Of a stretch of 64,000 bases of DNA, positions 9,045 through 19,365 are shown one piece after another; position 1 is the stretch's first letter; every line of letters begins with the position of its first letter. The stretch is taken from positions 868,001-932,000 of the forward strand of contig NOKP01000015.1 in NCBI GenBank assembly GCA_002682825.1. The letters are read 5' to 3'. The notes under the pieces are model-generated. The model saw only the letters and a program-made list of their open reading frames with translations. It made no database searches and was not told the DNA's origin. This stretch comes from Neonectria sp. B-13. Lineage: Eukaryota; Ascomycota; Sordariomycetes; Hypocreales; Nectriaceae. A program made the translations under genes and the position numbers.

Positions 9045-10295
9045 ATGTCTCATCCGCAGGCCGACGAGTCATTGATCGTACCCCCAGGTTACCTCATATA
9101 CACCTCGCCTAACCCGGGAGAGGACTTGACCTTTTCATGCCCCCACGAGGGTTGCGATGGTTTCGTCTTCGCATTTGCTGAGAAATGTATACAGCATGAG
9201 CGAGACTGGCATTCCGGGCCGTACCAGTGTGCTGAGTGCAGTGCCGAGTTTGCGGCCGCCACAGCTTTGAGACGACATGCGCGCGCGAGCCAGCACAAGA
9301 CGGAATGGGTGTGTCTAGAGGCCGAATGCCTGGATTTGGGGATGGAGTTCACGTCCAGGGGAACGTACTTGAAGCATGCCCTCGATTCTCCAGGTCATCA
9401 GCACGAAGTGGCCGGAGAAGACAGCGAGGTGATGGACTGCGTTGTTGCTGCATTGGGCAACGACTCTCAGAGCAGCATTGCCAGCCGCGTGGACCAGGCA
9501 TCGGACTTTGTTTGTCATGAACCCTGCTGCAACTGGTACAAGACCGACTTTCGCTGCAAATCCGAATGGACACGGCACTCCAAAAGCGGCTCTCATATTT
9601 CTGCCTCGGCCATTGGCAAGACTATCCGCGGCCGACTGGCTTTCGGCGAAGCCCTCGATGCTGAGCAAGAAGCCATTCGCAACCTACGATGCACCGAAAT
9701 TTCCTGCCCCCAGTATGACGATACGTTCAAAAGCACCCGTGGTTACTACAACCATTTGAGGAAGTTGGGGCATCTGCTTGAGCTGGGTGAGGGCCCGGGA
9801 GCGGTCGCAAAACCACACATCAAGGATACGGATGAGGGCATGGACGAGACCAACTTCCGGTGCAAAGAGGAAGGTTGTCCTAAGTACCGCCATCACTTCC
9901 TCTCCAGGACAGGCTATAAAATGCACGTGAATACAACGCCTCACATGGAGGCATCAGGTGCAAACAGCGCCCCGAACCCCGCAAGTCCGTTCTCGACACC
10001 GACGGGAACTTTCACGACAGCATTCCTGTCGCCGATTGATGGCCCGTCTTTACCGAGCGATATGACGCCTGATAGCCCATCCACCGGTCGCGGGCCCGGC
10101 ATGTCCGGAAAGACTCCAAGAAAGAATGCGCTCAGTCGGATCACCACAATGCGCTCGTCGCATGCCGAAAGGCGGGGGAGGGAGTTGGAAATACGGAACC
10201 AGGAACTCGAAAAACGGGTCGAGCGACTTGAGGAGCAATACGAGAAAGTTCTCCGAGTGTTGGAAAGAATTGGCGACCTGAGCCTTGATGAATGA
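9045..10295 (+). CDS. C2H2-type zinc-finger protein with C-terminal coiled coil
   Basis: A single-exon gene of 416 residues starting at the first true ATG of the frame (MSHPQADESL). Several Cys/His pairs are spread over the first 300 residues: CPHEGCDG with a later HERDWH, YQCAECSAEF with HARASQH, CLEAEC with HALDSPGH, VCHEPCCNWY with HSKSGSH, CTEISCPQY with HLRKLGH, and CKEEGCPKY with HVNTTPH. All fit the C-x4/5-C...H-x4/5-H pattern of degenerate C2H2 fingers. A Ser/Pro/Thr-rich linker (about 305-365) leads to a heptad-rich end (ELEKRVERLEEQYEKVLRVL), probably a dimerising coiled coil. A nuclear nucleic-acid-binding role is likely, but targets are unknown. Confidence 0.85.
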   Translation: MSHPQADESLIVPPGYLIYTSPNPGEDLTFSCPHEGCDGFVFAFAEKCIQHERDWHSGPYQCAECSAEFAAATALRRHARASQHKTEWVCLEAECLDLGMEFTSRGTYLKHALDSPGHQHEVAGEDSEVMDCVVAALGNDSQSSIASRVDQASDFVCHEPCCNWYKTDFRCKSEWTRHSKSGSHISASAIGKTIRGRLAFGEALDAEQEAIRNLRCTEISCPQYDDTFKSTRGYYNHLRKLGHLLELGEGPGAVAKPHIKDTDEGMDETNFRCKEEGCPKYRHHFLSRTGYKMHVNTTPHMEASGANSAPNPASPFSTPTGTFTTAFLSPIDGPSLPSDMTPDSPSTGRGPGMSGKTPRKNALSRITTMRSSHAERRGRELEIRNQELEKRVERLEEQYEKVLRVLERIGDLSLDE

Positions 10296-10845
10296 TTGTC
10301 TTGTAATAGAGATATGTACTCCTTGTGTTGAACATTTGGAAGCACTCCGTGGTTTTGGCATAGGTAATGTGTCGAGTGCTTTGAGGAGAGAGAATCGCTG
10401 GAAGATTACTGGACGACTAAGGTAACATAGTCAAATTGACGCGATGATTCTGTTCATGACAACTTGCTACACTCATAACGACATGTGCAACCTGTGTCCG
10501 ATGGATGAATGCATTATATCGTACGTCTTTGGAGATCCTATCTGCGCCGAAAGCAAGTATGAACTAGTAAACCTCCTAGAAGACCTGGAAACCAGATGCG
10601 AAATACCGTCGCGTGACCAAATAATAATAAAGCAACCCAGAAGGGAATGATAAGCCTCGAATGGATAAACAAGTAAAATGATAGTCCCTTCGACCGCCCC
10701 AAATGGTTCCAAGGCAGAGACTGACTTGGAGAAAACACTGTGCCGAGTGTAAGGTGGGTTTCACCGTCTGAAACCATTTCCTTCTCCTCAAAGATGGCGA
10801 CCAGTAAATCCTTCTCTCACTCGTTCCGCATGCGAGGTCTGTGGG
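10296..10845. other. Convergent 3' intergenic region
   Basis: It separates the 3' ends of the zinc-finger gene and the acidic-protein gene. The small frames on both strands lack family features. Confidence 0.4.
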
Positions 10846-12121
10846 CTAGGCGAATTCCATGTCCAAATCATCTGCATCGTATGGCTCTTCGATCACTGGG
10901 ATTGGGCTGAGGAACATTTTGGTGGTTGCGTTGGCAGCAATGACCTGGGCGGCTTCTTCGTCATCGACCTCTTCAATTGAGATGATCTCACCAGTGCAGC
11001 GAATCCTGGCACCAGTAACCTCGATGTCGATAGCCTCCTCTATCGCATGCCAGTGCTCGAATGCGTCCTGATTGATTGCAAGTTCTATCTCGGGCAAGTC
11101 GTAAACCTCGTCATCCTCATGAGCAATGTAGACCTGAAGGTCGACGAGAGTGTGACCTTGGGAAGCGCCAGAGACTTCGACATCATGGACAATATTGAGA
11201 GCGTCCTCATCATCGGAGTAATAGGCTTGGTCATGGACGGGGTTATTGAGATCGATTGAGTAGAGAGCGTCATCTTCTTGGTTGGGTAAGTTGTCCTCCG
11301 TCCCAGAGCTGGAGTCAGAGTCGGAACAGTCAGAGTCGAAATTGACAGGCGATGAGGTAATGAGACTGCGGCTGGTGTCGGAGTCGACAAGTGTGGTCAT
11401 TGTCGAAGCGTCGGAGGTGCTCTCGACACAAGTGGACGAAGTGCTCATGCCAAAGTTGCTGGTGTTTTGCGAAACCTCGTCATCCCCACAGCATCCATGG
11501 TTGGAAGCCAGGCCCATGAGAGAGTCTTCTTCCCACACCGGGAGCAGACCATTTCCAATGAAGAGGCTGTCTAGCCCAACACCGAGCTGGCGCGCCTCCT
11601 CAAGCTTCCGATTCCCCTTGGAGATGATGTTGCTTTGAACAAGGTCACCAAGCCGCTGAGCTCGTTCGAGATCGTTTAGACGACGCTGGATGGTAGAGTG
11701 AAGTGATTCGACAGAAGGATCCCAATTCCCGCCGGGCCAGAAAGGCAGACAGTCGTCGCCGATGAGAATATCGTTGATGCTAACTCCATCTCTCCTGGCT
11801 TGATCAAGGCGGGCATTCGAGTCGGAGATTAAGGCTGCCTTGACTTCGGGCTTGATGAAGGCGAGTGGCAGGTTGTTGGCAAGGAACTCGGCGAAGGCCT
11901 GTTGGTCGAACTTGACGTTACCAGTAGGTGCTGTGTGGGTTAGAGACAAGAAGTGCAAGGAAGCGCAGTTCAGATGAAAACTCACTGGTCTTCTCGGGAG
12001 AGGAAGGGAATCTGTTTCGTCGAGGGGACTTGCGAATATGAATAGGAAACTCAATTCTTTCTATTTCATCATCCTCACTGGAGGAGATATCCTCGGAGCG
12101 TCGCTTAGTGGTGTAATTCAT
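10846..12121 (-). CDS. Acidic, probably nuclear protein with an internal 27-residue duplication (unknown function)
   Basis: Two exons, complement(10846..11930, 11986..12121), give 406 residues. The 55-nt intron has GTGAGT and CACACAG ends and is in phase 1. The N-terminus (about 1-45) is charged, with KRRSEDISSSEDDE and KSPRRNR, a likely nuclear signal and phospho-site region. Residues 84-110 and 152-178 are related copies (11 of 27 identical) with a shared pattern L..AR..GV......IG...LP.W. The second half (about 195-406) is Ser/Asp/Glu-rich and probably disordered, ending in DDLDMEFA. I do not recognise the family. The Met upstream at 12054 lies in the intron-side frame and is not the start. 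Confidence 0.75.
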
Positions 12122-14061
12122 TGTGAAGATGGAAACGAGACCTTGGGGATTGCGAGAGTTGAATTGAGTCGCGTGGGTGATCCGGGGAAGGAGTGGTGGT
12201 GACAGGCGTTGCAAGAAACCCAGTTGGGTAGGAGCGACCGGCAGCTGGCAGCTGGCAGCTGAGATTTGCAAGTGGAACGAATTGGAAGAGGGACGAGAAC
12301 CAAGACAAGAGAGACTCTTACTCCCTAAGTAAGGAAGATGTAAAGAGGATGAAAGAGAAAAGTATGAGATGAGTGAGACTAAATACTCAAAGAGGACGAT
12401 GCCGTGAGTAGAATGTCCCTTTCCCCAGCAATTGTGTGTCGTCTCGATGCCGTGATGAGTGATTCATGGCCGAGCTGCATGCTTCAATTAACGCCACCAC
12501 CTCCATGCCTTAATGAAGATTCTGCACCTATTGTATTTGTTCCCCAAGTCACGGATTGGGTTTAGATTCCAGGTGGCTTTCGTCTCTATCAGTGCCATTC
12601 TCACCATCATCTCACTTGCCAGCTGCCGGGGACTGACACCAACATCAGCCTCCCAACAGAAGCCCCTGCACCGTACGGAGAATCCGAATTCGGACAATAG
12701 CAAGTACCCGCATTGGCACATCTTCCTTAGGCCCGCTCTTGGGGACAATACAAGTGGCGATAACATCAATCTGGTCATCATTGTCATGAAACCTCCAAGG
12801 CCCTCACTACTTCCCGGTCTGATGCCGATGGATGTAATGTCAACAGGCTTAATTCAGAGCATAAAGATAGGAGGAACAAAGTTTGTCTTCAAGATACTCT
12901 GAGCCTCCAGTGTTTGACTTGTCGCTAAGATTCGCGGGCGGAAACGGTATAACTCTAGTGGAGGTTGAGATAACCACGTCCAGTGGCCGAACAGGATGAA
13001 AGCCTTGTTCCACATATCAACTGCCTTGATGTAATGGCACCTCTCTTGCTAGGGAAAGTAGTAGACAAGCAGTTATTGTCTATCAGAGCCATCCACGTGC
13101 CTCCCAGCTTACCCGTGACAGGGCGTCGCCAGTCCCCAATTTCGCTTTGTGAGTAACAAGAACAGCACTGAGAAGCACCGTGAATCACGTATCACACCTT
13201 TGCTCAACAACCCAACAAAGCTGCCCATGCCATTTGCCAGAAAGCACTCCAGTAGTTCCGTGACCAAATGACCACCTCCGGCGCACAGTATCCAGTATTG
13301 GCAATGCAAGCCATCTAAGGTAACATGAACGATCTTCAGACGACTTACTTATACCCAGACACACCCAAGCCGGACCCAGCCTTTCCTCAAGAGCAGAAAA
13401 AGACGCAACCATTCCAGGAAAGACTACATCTGCTCATGGCTATCTTCACCTTATTTTGCTGCACCTGGGCCAGCAACAACAGCCACCCAGGCAGCATCTA
13501 CGGCTCGGATACAACACAGAACAGACCGCCGGGCTTCTGGAGACGATTAATCCTCCGTTTTTTCGATCTTGACCCTGCCAGCTCAGACATGAGCTTCATT
13601 CTTCGAAGATATCAGCGTCAGGGCGTCCCGTCGCCTGAAGCTAGGCCTCCCCTCGACCGGGACGGTGACGTTAGGATGGGAAACATACCGCTTTGAGAAA
13701 CCCATAGTGGAGGTTGCGTAAGAGAAGGGTTGGGGAACGTGGGATGGGATGGCCTAGCAGGTTGAAACCTCGATGAGCGAGCGATGGAAGAACACCAGAA
13801 AATTGGTGCTGAAACTGAAAATTCATTTTGTCTATCCTTTTGATATGCCCATTTGTCCCGTCCCATATAGCGTCTTCGTAAAGCAAGTGTCGTTTCAATA
13901 AAGCCTTCTCGTACGTCAGAACTTGGTTCCGTCTTTTGGACTGCTGCTTGACCAACCTAGCGCTGTCTCATCACGGCCCGTGGACGTCGAACAAAGTGTT
14001 GACAGTCCATAGACCCACGATACCATTCCTGCACCGTGTCCACGTCGTCCAGTAGCATCGC
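12122..14061. other. Intergenic with only doubtful small frames
   Basis: About 1.9 kb. A run of three GGCAGCT units lies near 12240-12260. A 129-residue frame at 12513-12902 begins with a hydrophobic N-terminus but has no family or supporting context. A 123-residue frame at 13325 is listed separately at low confidence. Confidence 0.4.
13325..13696 (+). CDS. Possible small membrane protein (doubtful)
   Basis: An ATG-initiated frame of 123 residues. It has one hydrophobic segment (about 36-50, LLMAIFTLFCCTWA), a second semi-hydrophobic stretch (FWRRLILRFFDLDP) and an Arg/Pro-rich tail ending RDGDVRMGNIPL. It resembles no family I know. It is unopposed by a better frame on the other strand, but its length is within chance expectation for this base composition. 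Confidence 0.25.
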   Translation: MNDLQTTYLYPDTPKPDPAFPQEQKKTQPFQERLHLLMAIFTLFCCTWASNNSHPGSIYGSDTTQNRPPGFWRRLILRFFDLDPASSDMSFILRRYQRQGVPSPEARPPLDRDGDVRMGNIPL

Positions 14062-14456
14062 TCACTGAATCTCCTCCATAACCTCCTCGTCGACCTTCTC
14101 CTCATCTCCATCCACTGAAGGCGCATCTAAAGCCGGAAGGTTAGCGTCACCCTCCCACAATCCCACGGTCTCGTCGAGGCAAACCCACCCTGCATCTCGG
14201 CCTCTCCATCGGCCTCCATCTTCCTCTTCATCGCATAACCCATCTTCTTCTCCAGCTTCTTGGTCTTCTTCGAGCTCAACTTCGCTCGCGGGCCGCTTGT
14301 GGCCCTCAGGCCCGGGCGAGCGCCGCGGGTTGTGTCCGCCTTAGCGACCTTGTCCTTGGGCGTCTGGGCGCGCTTGCGCCGGTCGGCCTTGCCCTTAGAG
14401 CGGCGCGCGGCCAGTCGGTTCTTCGACGGGCCGTTGAGGTTTCCTCCGGACGGCAT
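14062..14456 (-). CDS. ALB1: Alb1-like 60S ribosome biogenesis factor
   Basis: Two exons, complement(14062..14126, 14189..14456), encode 110 residues. The 62-nt intron begins GTGGGT and ends CTTTAG (phase 1), and splicing restores an acidic tail DAPSVDGDEEKVDEEVMEE. The N-terminus MPSGGNLNGPSKNRLAARRS and the Lys/Arg-rich centre with KLSSKKTKKLEKKMGYAMKR match the Alb1 family. In yeast Alb1 accompanies Arx1 on nuclear pre-60S particles during export. The start chosen is the Met of MPSGG; an in-frame ATG eight codons upstream (14480) would add MRDYHTRK. Low complexity limits certainty, but length and composition fit. Confidence 0.75.
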
Positions 14457-14921
14457 TTTGCGAGTGTGATAGTCGCGCACGTGGGGGAGCGGGAAAAGTT
14501 TGCGGTGCGGCGAGGTGGGAGGTTCGTGGGTTTGCGGTGGGAAGAATTGCGGCGGGCAAAAGTTCGTTTTCCGGTCACTACTTCGGTGAAGGACTTGCGC
14601 TAGACCCCGCTACGACGAACTACCTTGGTAGCGCCAACCACATGGCAGCCAAATTCCACGCCGTCTTCACCGAGTAAACGACATTCAGCTTCACTGTATG
14701 TATCAATTACATGTTTCGGGTGTAACTTGCGTTAGATAGAGCTATGACTCGATCGCAGAATTTATTTGATGTTATAAATTTTTTATTTCTACTGGCATTT
14801 ACCAAGTAAAGCGGACATCCCAGTCCGTACCAAAACGCCATCCTGAAAATCCCTGACTGTTTTGCTTGCGCTTTGTACCGCCGTAATCCAAAATATGCCC
14901 CTCGATATGCTTATTTATTTA
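14457..14921. other. Intergenic between two minus-strand genes
   Basis: GC-rich near the Alb1 start and very AT-rich at about 14755-14800, fitting the 3' end of the Ytp1-like transcript followed by the Alb1 promoter. No other feature seen. Confidence 0.4.
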
Positions 14922-16553
14922 TCAATGAGCCCGCGTTTCGTTGTTTTTACCAAGCGTGCTTGGTGTGTCCGGGCTCGTGCTATCCACGCTCCTCCTGCCC
15001 AGGCTTCTCCGGCTGGGGTCATCTTCATCGTCGCTCACCAATCCGCCTAGCTCGAATTCTTGAGCATGCCGAACATGACCATCCTCTACCGCGTGACTAT
15101 TTATATGTGTGTAGCCGTGGTTGTAATCCTTTGCGTTCGGATTCGCATTGGCGAGACGATCCCAGAGGTGGATGAGCATGTTGGCGAAGAGGAACATGAG
15201 AGAGGCTAGCGAGAAGATGATGAGAATGTAGGAAACGTGATCCATGCGGGAACCATCTACAAGGGCCATTTGCTCCTCAGTTGCGCTCATAAACAAGAAC
15301 CCAGAGGCGTACAGCAGCTATTCGCGTCAGTAGATGTCTCCAACCTTGGAACAGGTGACTTACGAAAACAGGGATGTACTGGAAACTGTTGATCGAGCGT
15401 CCGTCCTCCGAAATGGATTGTGCATCCTTAAGCACAAAGGCAATCTCGATGATTCGAGTCATACCAACACCCATGAGGGTGTAACCAAACATAGTGTGCG
15501 TTGCAGCACTAACCATCAGCTCTTGTGGGTGTGCGGACATGGCCCAGCCAGTCATTAAGATGACGAAACCAGGGATAAAGTTGCGCTTCGGGTTGCCATC
15601 GCGGTCTCTGCTGAGCCAGATTCCGACTAGCCCAGCAGCCCACCAAATGATTCCCATGGTGGTATGTTGCCAATCATTCTTGACCCATTCCGTTCCCCAG
15701 CGGTGTTCTGTAAACGTGTTGACACAGCCCCAGGCGGCAATGACGACGCTATCGTAGAATTCCTGTGACCGGCCGCTGTTTCGAATCCAGAGTTGACCGA
15801 CCATGAGGATGAGGGTGAGGACAATGCCGTAGGCTATGAAGGCGCCGCCCATGATGAAGTGAGCCGCGCACTGGCCGAGGTGGTCGCCCTGGCAGAAGCC
15901 GAGTGTTGTGATGCCGCCGAAGATCATCTGGGTCCATGCGAGGACTGGCATGGACTTGCCGATGATGCCGTGACATGGTCGGATCAGTTTTCGGATCTTG
16001 CCATGGATGCCCTTCTCCCAGTGACCCTTGAGGTATATGCCCAAGATCACCTGCGCGGCGAGGAGCAGTTGAAGGATGTGGGCGAATTTTCCGTGGACGT
16101 GGTTGGGAATGAATTCTCGGCCCTTGTGGGCATGGCCTAGAAAGAAGCCCACGATAGCTAGAACTGTGCCAACGGCCTGAGTCGGCACATGCCATCGGTT
16201 CTTGGTCATCTGTTGCAAATTAGCAAGGCTGTTCGGATAGTCTGGGAATAGAGTCGACATACACCAAGGACCATGCCAATTGGGAAAATGACACCATAGG
16301 CCAGCGTCTGGGTGAAGATGTGAATCCATAATGCTGCGTCCTGTTTCCCAGGTCAGCTTAGACTTCAATTGCATCGTATGCCGCCCAGTCTTCCAGAAAC
16401 ACCCACCAAAGGCTTGAGGGAGGTGGTTTGGCCGTCGGGGATGTGGCTTGCGTCGTGATCGTGGGCCTGCGCCATGGTGCCGAATAAGCTGATTGCCAGA
16501 ATTGCTGGCAGCGAGGGCATAGCGAATGCCCTCGCCTTATATTTCACGGCCAT
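14922..16553 (-). CDS. Ytp1-like multi-spanning membrane protein (DUF2427 plus YTP1 domains)
   Basis: Four exons, complement(14922..15317, 15364..16209, 16263..16340, 16407..16553), give 488 residues. The introns are 66, 53 and 46 nt, all phase 0, with GTGGGT, GTATGT and GTAAGT donors. A signal peptide ends near TMAQA, followed by a His/Asp-rich patch (HDHDASH). The short second exon supplies the first helix (LWIHIFTQTLAYGVIFPIG). About ten further hydrophobic helices follow, with conserved His in GHAHKGREF, NHVHGKFAH, RPCHGIIGK and EHRWGTEW, reminiscent of the cytochrome b561-like first half of this family. The C-terminal tail is acidic/Ser-rich and cytosolic. Yeast Ytp1 has no firm function; heme or metal binding is inference. 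A shorter start at 16520 is possible. Confidence 0.88.
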
Positions 16554-17865
16554 GGAACAGGTTTCGAGGTCGTGTTTCGAAGTTGTGTTTCGGGGTCTTC
16601 GAAATGGCCCGACGGGGACGTTTGATGCTACCTTACAGCGTCTCAAGCCGCCGTGTCGCAGGCCTCGCTTCGGGTTCGCGGGAGGGGATCGTCGCAGAAC
16701 GGTATAAGTGGAGAAATGACGGCTAACGTTAGACTGTGGCAAGTGTTCGATGGCCAGAGGAGGCTTGATTAGCGAGAGCCGGGGTCGAAGCAGAGCAAGC
16801 GATATTGTTGCGTCGCAAGAGGGCGAGTAGAGGCGACAAGAAACGGTTTTGGCGGAGAGGAAGGAAGGATACAGAAGAGGGTGAGGGAAAGGAAAACAAA
16901 CCTCCGGGAGAGAATAACAGAAGCCGCATCGGATAGCCTGGATAAGACGGGACGGGTATTCGGAGGTACAAATGCATCATAGTGCTGTAAGTGCCACTTG
17001 ACGCCATTGGGGTCGTACCTGCCAAGCTCCGGACCTGTCGGCACTGGCAGCAGTGGAAGCACCGCTAATCGATTACACTGAGCCTGGCAGTGATTGGTCC
17101 TGTTAGCTTCCTAGGGAGCCACCTAGCCGCATGTGAGCGGGCATTCCAAATATTCCAAGACGGGGAGCCAACACAGGGAACAGAGACAACGGAGCGAATG
17201 GGTCAGAAAGCGAGACTGTTTCCGGCTTGTCCGGCAACCCAACAATTCAGCATCAACCCAAGTTCGCATGGTGCCTAGTTTGGTACTTTTCCTACTGAGT
17301 TACGAGTAGAGGCTATGGAATAATATGCTGTTACTCTCCCATGTGTACTGGTGGCGTTCATTTCTCGGGTTTCCGTCCTGGAAACAATCTTATCACTGAG
17401 CCTATAGCTTGGCCATGTGGTGGCCCTCGGGCGTTACCGCGTTTCTGATGCCCGTTCTCCTTCATTTTGTCGGTCCCACGGTACCGTACCTAAACGGTCC
17501 CCAGCCGCCTAGTGGAGTTTCAGCTCGTCCCCTTGTTTCCCCAATACATTATCCTGACGATATTTCTATCTAAGTAGGAACGCAACGCTTTTGTGCAGTG
17601 CCTTCCTTCGTTTGTAGAACGGTGCACAATGAAAGGTCTAGGGGATGCCGGTTCCCTCTCACTGGACCCTCCCAATGACAGTAAACCCTAGTAAATTTCC
17701 AAAGGTCGTATCCTTCAGTATCTCATCATCTTCAATGACAAAACCTCGGCGCCAAAGTAATAACACTTGATTCTACCGGGACTCTCTCTCGCCTAGAGTG
17801 TAACCAGGGTGCTCCAAAACGCCAAACAATAAGCCTTGACCCCATTTCATATTCATCTTGGGTCC
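16554..17865. other. Intergenic, promoter of the Ytp1-like gene
   Basis: About 1.3 kb without a convincing gene. The overlapping frames at 16729-17062 change base composition with neither domain nor start context. Confidence 0.4.
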
Positions 17866-18405
17866 TCAGTCCATCTTCATCGTCTCCCCCCCTTTTCCCA
17901 AGAGAACTTTCGCTTTCCCCCAAAGCTCCGCCTCCATGTCTCGCTCAACCCGTGTTCCACGACTGTTCAGCCATCCCACATCCATATTGCCCACCGCGCC
18001 GACGCCATTCGGTTTCAATGACGCCTTGGCTGGACCGCTGTGATCTTGCCGTTGCGTGCTGGATAGATTCACAATGCCTGCTTCCTCAAGCGCCATGATC
18101 TGACGCTTCATCCTGACGTCGATGGCGTGGAGGGTAGTGAGGAAGGAATCGGTGGAGGAGCGGAAGGCTTCTTTTTGGGCGGGCGGATCCAGTGGCGGCT
18201 TGGTTCCCTCGGTAGGCGGGTTGATGATGGTGGACGAGCTTGGGGGGATAGTAAGGGAGTTGAGAGCGGTGGTGGTGTGGCTCATGAGCTGGACGATACA
18301 CTTGTCGATGTCGTTGAGCTGGTGGATGTTCTCCTCCACAGTGAAGGCCTGGTGGGCGCGGGCTTCATCGCCCTCCTCCATGACGGCGTCTTGAGGAGAT
18401 GACAT
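17866..18405 (-). CDS. MED11: Mediator complex subunit 11
   Basis: A single exon of 179 residues beginning at MSSPQDAV (18405); the frame is open 48 codons further but the family N-terminus fits this start. The diagnostic helix is NIHQLNDIDKCIVQLMSHTT (about 25-45), followed by a Ser/Pro linker and a second long helix around FRSSTDSFLTTLHAIDVRMKRQI. The C-terminal extension (about 120-179) is a filamentous-fungus feature. Med11 pairs with Med22 in the Mediator head and contacts TFIIH and Rad2 in yeast. The gene is head-to-head with TAF5, so two parts of the Pol II initiation machinery share one 960-bp intergenic region. Confidence 0.85.
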   Translation of the reverse strand: MSSPQDAVMEEGDEARAHQAFTVEENIHQLNDIDKCIVQLMSHTTTALNSLTIPPSSSTIINPPTEGTKPPLDPPAQKEAFRSSTDSFLTTLHAIDVRMKRQIMALEEAGIVNLSSTQRQDHSGPAKASLKPNGVGAVGNMDVGWLNSRGTRVERDMEAELWGKAKVLLGKGGETMKMD

Positions 18406-19365
18406 GGCGAGATGGGGTGTGGCTTCCGGATTTGAAATTGGGACAAGCCCTCTCAGGTCTTGTCTGGGATGTGTAGTTGAATCTGCTCCAGATGACGGAT
18501 TGTCGACAAGGCGGTGAGGCAAAGCAGCGCTCCAGAAAGCAATGAGCAATGCTTCACTAGGTACACTCTTATCTTAGTAGCTGTTGTTTAAATCAAGGGA
18601 CAGTCGCCGCTCCGATTATGCTTCGTGTTCGTGACCGCGGAGGATTCTACGTTCAGATGTTGAGGAGGACTGCGCTCACCATGAGGGAACTGAGGTGAGA
18701 GGTACGTACCCAATTTGAGGTGGTCTGTGCACCATGTTCGTTCCAGCTTCGGACCAGGCCTGGCCAGTGTCTCCAACATCATCTCCTTAACACTACGAAA
18801 GCTCTTGTTGTTGAGATCGATGACGTTCTGATCTTCTCTGATCATAAATTTGCCCCTAATCACGATATAGTTGAGAGTAGATTTTCAATGATATTCTGTA
18901 CTTTTTCATCTCTGTGTATCCTTCACCAGTAGGCCGGCGGTTTGGAAGAAGCCGCTTAATCCTCGGCTAAGCTCATCGCAGTCCAACACGGTTGGAGACG
19001 CGACTCCCCCAGCTGCTTAACCTCGAGCCTCACCACAAACTCATCCATCAGCCTCGTCGGCCTCAGCCTCTTTGACGCTCCTCCTGCTGACATTTCCATC
19101 GAAGCGATTTTCCATCTGTCTTTAATAGCTAATACAGCTGCTCCCTAAGCTTCTACCTGCCGACAACGCCGCTCCGGGCACTTGCGCCTCCACCTTGCAT
19201 TACTCCCCAGCCAACTTCCGTGGGGTCTGAAGGGGCGGTTTCACGACGAGGCGCATTCTGTGATATTGGCGTCTAGTGAACGGACTCATTTTCACCGCAA
19301 GCTTTAACTGCACCTCTGTGTGTCGCGCCATCTCTTGGTCCTCATCGCCTCCCGACGCCGGCAAG
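18406..19365. promoter_or_regulatory. Bidirectional promoter region between MED11 and TAF5
   Basis: 960 bp between divergent start codons. Pyrimidine-rich tracts on the TAF5 side (about 19020-19200) resemble fungal start-site regions. No clear TATA box is seen near either ATG, as expected for constitutive genes. Confidence 0.5.

Noticed and set aside
12513..12902. 129-codon plus frame with hydrophobic start
   Set aside because: No family, no context, low-complexity end. Within chance length.
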